The notes under the pieces: model-generated
Database searches by the model: none
Told to the model about the DNA's origin: nothing
The model's input: the letters and a program-made list of their open reading frames with translations, nothing else
Translations under genes and position numbers: made by a program
Source of the DNA: Gautieria morchelliformis
Taxonomy: Eukaryota; Basidiomycota; Agaricomycetes; Gomphales; Gomphaceae
NCBI GenBank assembly: GCA_015179125.1
Contig: WHVA01000109.1
Coordinates: 1-64,000, forward strand
Direction: 5' to 3'
Length of the DNA: 64,000 nt
Shown: positions 59,020 to 64,000 of the stretch, one piece after another
Layout of the letters: every line of letters starts with the position of its first letter
How positions within the stretch are numbered: position 1 is the first letter of the stretch

Positions 59020-59760
59020 CTAGACAACTCCACAATTGCGTATCGTGATCTTGGCTGAGGGCTTCCGAGAGATGTGATCCGAAGCATATGATTGAATCGT
59101 GTGCACAACCTGTAGACCTTCCAGGACTTCCCCGAAGACAACATTGCGCCGATCAAGCCATGGGCACGGACAGCTCGTAATGTAAAACTGGTGGGAGGTC
59201 ATACGACCTCAACATAGAGGGAGAACGTGACTGTACCTGCGAACTATTTGAGTTAGGCCCACGATTAGCACTTGCCAGAAGACCGGGCTTGTGATGCTGG
59301 ACAAGGAAGGTCTCGTCTATGGGTGCATTCACAACTGTGAGCCAAAGGAGGTGGAGGTAGACCATCACAAACCGGAAAATGGTCTGCTGTATATACTTCG
59401 TCCACCAGTACCGTCTCCGTTCTCGATGTCACCTCCTACGGATCAAAAGGGATGAGATTCGATTGGACTTCATGCGGAGACACACACACCCTGTACCATG
59501 AACTACGGTGAAGATGCACCAGCTTAGTAAAGTGATGACGCAGCACATAAAGGACCTACGTCTGCAACACGGTGAAAGACTGACCCCTTATAACCGAACC
59601 CATTCTGACCAGTAGCAAGTTCTCGAAAATTGCGGGAGGTTTTTGGTGCAATGTCATCCTAAACAGTGTCAAAGCGCAGCAGAACAACAGTAGAGAGTGG
59701 CCTCACATAGAGACGGAGCACGATTCGTCCTACATATTCGTGGTTGATTTCAACGTCCAA
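59020..59760 (-). CDS. Cyclophilin-type peptidyl-prolyl isomerase
   Basis: Prolyl isomerase of the cyclophilin fold. Spliced order: [123 protein letters not shown], ending [11 protein letters not shown]. The catalytic Arg (FHRV), Gln (MVQGG) and Trp (PWLDRR) are present. The residue before VVFG is Asn where His is usual, and FYIT replaces FFIT. Introns are short (about 45-60 bp). The first coding exon, upstream of 59760, was not found with confidence; a hydrophobic signal for the ER or mitochondria therefore cannot be judged. Confidence 0.83.
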
Positions 59761-61786
59761 CTTTCATACCCACAGAATATATAGTCAGCAACTCGCCGCT
59801 CAGGATGTGTCGAGGAACCGCCTACAAACACATTTGACCTGGAAAGGTGATATTAGTCTCAGCATATTGCAAATAAATGAGCCTGATTGTCTCACAAGTT
59901 GGCCTCCATTACCAACAGGACGAGCAGGGTGAGGGAACGAAAGACATTGGTGGCGAGTGTGCCTTATATACTGAAGATGGTGTTTAAGATCAGCAACACC
60001 AAGATTCTTCGCCTTTCTGGTCTGGGAAGCAGCCACGGCGATCCAAGGTCTTCACGGCACATACCGAGGAAAGTGCGGGACAAGCCGAGACGGAACATAC
60101 CGAGTATTTTTTATCAACTTCAGCGAGTGCATACCACTTATAATTCACTCATCCTTTCACAAGCCAAGGGGGTAGCTCTACCATGCCACTTCTTTTGCGT
60201 GTCCTGCAGGGCCAGAAATTACTCTATGGTAGAATCGTAGCAACTCTTGGAACAAGTCAGACAAGCTACTCAGAAGAGCATACCTTGGAACATTCAAGAT
60301 TGACTAATATAATCCCTGGGCCCAGATCTCTCTGCAATTCACCGTCTGATGTTCAGTAGGCCGGCAGCACCCCTGGGTAAACCCCAAATCACCGCATGGC
60401 TCTGCACCATTCCGTCCCTATTTGAAAAAAAACTGCGAGTCCAGGGTCGGTTGTTGCCGACGGTCTCGTCCGGCCGGTTGCTTACCGACGTATACCTACA
60501 TACTGCTGTGGTGTGGCGATTCGGGTCGTCTGGTTACTGCTACTTAGCGGGAATCCTCCTAAAGCGACTTTACAGGCGAAGGCCGTTTTAACATTCCCCT
60601 TTACTGTTCTTTCCAGTGTGCGCAGGCTGCCATCGAAGCACGCTACAACATCGCGCTGAAGCGCCCTAATCGTCAGGATGTGTTCGATTTTTTTTTGACC
60701 CGGCGGGTCAGGCGCGTCGCTAGTAAGCCAGAAATTTTCGACCATCAAAACTTTGGGAAGGATCTCAATGACATCGCCGAATGCCACGGACGATGCGACA
60801 TCTCACACTCCATCGGCAGTATGTCGGTTTGTTGGTAGTTGATGAAGTACTTCCGTTCGTCGTTCCCATTTTCCCGTCTTTCATCTTCGCTGCGCAGGTC
60901 CTGGTCTGCTGGTCTCCGCCGCGATATTACAAACACATCCTATGGTGGTTTTCTTGCAACAGTAAGATTTAATGTTTTGTGCTCTAGGCCTTACAGTATC
61001 TAAACGCTTTGTGATGTTCGCGGCCAAGTCTCAGCCATACTTCCTTTATGTTCCTTTATGACCGTGGCTCCTGGGCATAACACGGCTAATCGACTCCCGG
61101 AAACTTGTGTATCAGAAACGGGGCACATCGTGCCCACATTTCGAAGCGTTCGATGAACACTCACGGTGCGGTTAGTTGCTGCTTCATTTCGCGTCGGTCA
61201 CTCCCAGTCTGGTGAGAACTGGCTCGTTGCTGATGTTTGCCTTCACGTACCGCAGTCGGTAAAGGTATGTCAGTTCCGATTGATCCTGCCACAGTGACTT
61301 CAAAGGATGCTGCTGCGCGGGGCCGAAGTTCACTTTGGGTTGTTGAGGGAATCATTCATCTCCATTCCGATCAATGTACCAGCCCACATTCACATCATTC
61401 ATTACCTCTGATGCCGCGTCGGTCGACTCCGCGATGAGTTCACTGTAGAAGAACTTCGAATCATCGGTTCCGATTATAATCTATCACGCGTCTGCACCGC
61501 TGTCAAGCACTGGCTATGCTGCACATCGTCAAAACAGTTCAGGCGGTCGTCGGAATCTTCCTGAGCCTGCAGTGGCACAGAGCTCTCACGTACATGGTGA
61601 CGGGCTCTCCCGAGACTTGAGGATGTGATGACGCGGCAATTCACTTCTACCTCTTCTTGCCTACGGGTAACGCCAGTACTATATGCAATGTCTGAGAATA
61701 ACATCCGAAGACCGTTTCTTGTGATAATCTATATCATATGACGATGATGACAGCAGACTGCGTCAGTGTGTGAATCCAGTAGTACG
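59761..61786. other. 2-kb region without a supported gene
   Basis: It should contain the first exon of the cyclophilin near 59761-60050 (MAASQTRKAKNLGVADLKHH at 60036 is one candidate). Frames at 60482-60787 (-) and 60781-60972 (+) have no recognised family. Otherwise nothing stands out. Confidence 0.4.
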
Positions 61787-62076
61787 ATGACGGCCATTTC
61801 TGAATCTTTGCCAGGAACGCGCCTAGGAAAGGGGGTGATTGTTAAGCTCACGGAAGTCAAAAATAGTGTATCCATTACTATGCCACGCAAAAGTGTGCCC
61901 ACCGCGAGTCGAACGCGGGGCTCTTCGGTTAATGGCGGCCATTTCTGAAGCTTTGCCAGGAACGCGCCTCGGAAAGGGGGTGATTGTTAAGCTCACGGAA
62001 GTCAAAAATAGTGTATCCATTACTACGCCACGCAAAAGTGTGCCCACCGCGAGTCGAACGCGGGGCTCTTCGGTTA
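61787..62076. repeat. 145-bp tandem duplication containing half a tRNA-His gene
   Basis: Unit 1 is 61787-61931; unit 2 is 61932-62076; they differ at a handful of sites. Each unit ends inside the tRNA-His intron (TTCGGTTA), so unit 1 carries the tRNA 3' half (T arm, acceptor 3' strand and TTTT terminator) without a 5' half. Confidence 0.95.
61894..61931 (-). pseudogene. 3' half of tRNA-His
   Basis: Identical to the 3' part of the intact gene at 62039-62076. It lacks D arm and anticodon. The B box is intact, the A box is missing. Confidence 0.88.
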
Positions 62077-62121
62077 CAGAAAATCCACAACGAAGTGATT
62101 TAACCACTAATCGATGGGCAC
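62039..62121 (-). tRNA. tRNA-His (GTG), with ~11-nt intron
   Basis: Same body as the 58331 gene (GTGCCCA acceptor, GATTAGTGGTTAAATC D arm). Anticodon stem CTTCG/CGAAG with compensated change relative to CCTCG/CGAGG; loop TTGTGG then intron ATTTTCTGTAA. T run on the minus strand at 62037-62034. Confidence 0.9.
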
Positions 62122-62301
62122 CCATGATGTAACTTCACAAATATTGTATGATGAGATACATCACGTAAGATTATCACTGGAAGTTGAGACTCAAGAGACC
62201 TTTATGTATCACAGATCCTCTGTAAGAGTATCAAATTAGAAAATCTTGCTGGACTTTTCATTGTGATTGTATTATTACTCTGCACTGCACTTTGACAGGT
62301 T

Positions 62302-63168
62302 GTGAGGGGAACCTGTTTCATTCACCATATTTGCCATCCTATCACTATCAGTCATAAGGATTTCAGCATCCAGATGACCCGATGGCTCACAAGACAAGGA
62401 AAACTACATTCCTTTGGCACCTTCCTATTATCTGTCTCCCCTGGTGAAGCCGATATGAATGAGGAATATCGTGAGGAATATCTTGGCCGTTTGGTGCGTT
62501 GCATCCCGGCATCATATGCAGCACCCCGGAGTCAGAAAGTGGACCAGCGGATACAATGGGCCGAACATACCACATCGCCAAAGGTCCCGGCTTTCCGAAC
62601 ACCAGCAGTGTCGAGCACTATCAATAAATTTGGCCCCACCGAATTTATCCCTGCGCTGACTGCTTTCCTCAGGTTTTACCTTCCCAGGTGTACCTTGCAT
62701 CTCAGCATTTCCACACGCCTCCACGTGTGTAAAGTGTAAACGCATTAGTTTCATGCTCCATTCTATTCAACAAATTGACGATACAGTGATTAAAGATGTT
62801 GTCCGAGCCACGCCCCGAGTCCGCCGCAGCCGCAGGACCCCTTGTTCCAGCACACTTCGATACAGTGCTGATTCACTGTGGCACAAATGCGCAAGAGACT
62901 GGTGCATTGGGTGAGTCTCCATGCATAACTCTACCTGTACTGATTCACTCACCCACTCTGGCGAGTACGGACGATCTGCCGCCTGCCCTCTCACATCGAA
63001 TACCCGCCCGCACCCACTCGCGTATGTTGAGTGGTGTTCCAAGTTTCGACAACCATCACTGGTGCGGAAATGCACACATGTCACTCACCCAAAGCAAAGG
63101 CCATGCGCCCGTTGTGAACGTCCAATCGATTCGCTGCAGCTGCCATTTTTTTTTTTTTTTTTTTTTTT
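62302..63168 (+). pseudogene. Plavaka-like (CACTA-type) transposon protein, C-terminal remnant
   Basis: Pieces in order: QMTRWLTRQGKLHSFGTFLL; AVSSTINKFGPTEFIPALTA; then in another frame VPAHFDTVLIHCGTNAQETG; LAYVEWCSKFRQPSL; and NAHMSLTQSKGHAPVVNVQS-IRCSCHF. These match by memory the tail of basidiomycete Plavaka-type transposases (FDTVL.., LAYVEWF, HGM..V, SCHL). At least two frame changes and no conserved catalytic core nearby. It ends in a run of 23 T (63146-63168). Confidence 0.55.
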
Positions 63169-64000
63169 GCATCCAATTTAACGTCTTTTGGGGCCGAGCC
63201 CTATGTAAGACGCGTTCTACAAATCGCCCGTCGACACATATGTCTATCCAGCCTGTCCTATTCTATCTCTGCCTGTGCTCAGCTGCCATTTAATCCCTCG
63301 ATTTGGCGAAAAGATTGATCGAACCATGACCACAGAGGATTGATTGGACCGTTCCAAGTAGTTTTATGTTAGCGACTTCACGGATTTGTACACTTACCAG
63401 TTTTTAATGATTAGTTCAACGACTCTTTGGCATTTCAGCTCAATTGAGTTACTGTTCAACTACTAGTACATGCCGGTGCAGCACCGGTGCGGCGTCGCTT
63501 GCAAGGGTCCGCATGTACAAATACATAGGTCACTTAGCCCATGGTGGAGGGGAAGAGCGAGCTTCCACGTGGAAGACACCCGGCGAGCGCAGACTATCGT
63601 AGCTGCCAGGCCACCATAGCCTCGTGCGCGCGCAATGGATGAGCAGGGCTGGGGTATGGCGTCATTCCCGCGCGAAGGGATGCCACAGGGACCTATAGAT
63701 AGAGAGCGTGCGGTCGAAATATACACCGCGCCGAGCCGATAAATATAGGTCCGGGCCCTCGGGAAAATACCGTTTCTCGGCAATAACTGCCCTTACGAAC
63801 AGTTAGTTTCGTCACAGGCTTCCGGCTGTGTAAGGTCCACGTACGTACAGTCTCAGTAATTTACAGCTCTTGTACACTGGCCTGTACCGCATATACGATG
63901 CAATTACAGTAAACCAAGATCTGTATCTGAGCATCAACCAACAATCGATTACTTCGCATCGGCCACTTCTCCGCACTCGGGGCACTTTCGGACGCCAGGG
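63169..64000. other. No supported gene
   Basis: Contains a GC-rich palindrome near 63472 (GCCGGTGCAGCACCGGT). TATA-like TATAGATAGAGAG and ATAAATATAGG lie at 63694 and 63740, so a promoter for a gene beyond the window is possible. Confidence 0.35.

Overview
The window is nuclear DNA of a filamentous basidiomycete fungus, most likely an Agaricomycete. Genes carry many short GT-AG introns (mostly 45-85 bp), tRNAs are intron-containing, and fungal-only families are present (Zn2Cys6 regulator, FunK1 kinase-like, chromodomain Gypsy, Plavaka-like transposon remnants). No bacterial operon logic applies. I did not identify the species. Gene models were spliced by hand, so outer ends and interior exons differ in certainty.

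Left arm, about 1.6-22.4 kb, is gene-dense. In order: INO80 subunit IES6 (-) and the NEDD8 E1 subunit ULA1 (+), divergent with 77 bp between start codons; a Zn2Cys6 regulator (+); a hemerythrin-like HHE protein (-); a type-B carboxylesterase (-) divergent from a copper amine oxidase (+); an intron-containing tRNA-Lys (-); a coiled-coil, proline-rich protein (+); and a dienelactone-hydrolase-like/SnoaL protein (-).

The middle, about 22.5-52.5 kb, is a nested transposon graveyard: a Copia remnant; eight copies of one LTR family beginning or ending TGTCA/TGACA; three copies of a second LTR family; Gypsy (chromovirus) gag and integrase-chromodomain remnants with their own LTR; a Tc1/mariner transposase split by an LTR; and a non-autonomous hAT element with 21-bp terminal inverted repeats and a perfect 8-bp target duplication. 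At least seven LTR copies look like solo LTRs with perfect or near-perfect 5-bp target duplications. Host-like genes in this region (a SAM-like protein at 34.1-37.3 kb and a FunK1 kinase at 37.6-39.8 kb) are interrupted or carry a stop.

Right arm, about 53-64 kb: a second, apparently intact copy of the dienelactone-hydrolase-like gene brought by a 1.85-kb segmental duplication from 20.6-22.4 kb, then the ribosome-biogenesis WD40 protein UTP7 (-), a tRNA-His with intron (+), a cyclophilin (-), a second tRNA-His (-) whose 3' half is tandemly duplicated, and a decayed Plavaka-like transposon.

The housekeeping genes (IES6, ULA1, UTP7, cyclophilin, tRNAs) are unrelated in pathway. The most unusual signals are very short exons and an intron-split start codon, an esterase fragment copied into its own divergent promoter, and an LTR family with a conserved hairpin that shows covariation and a modular U3.
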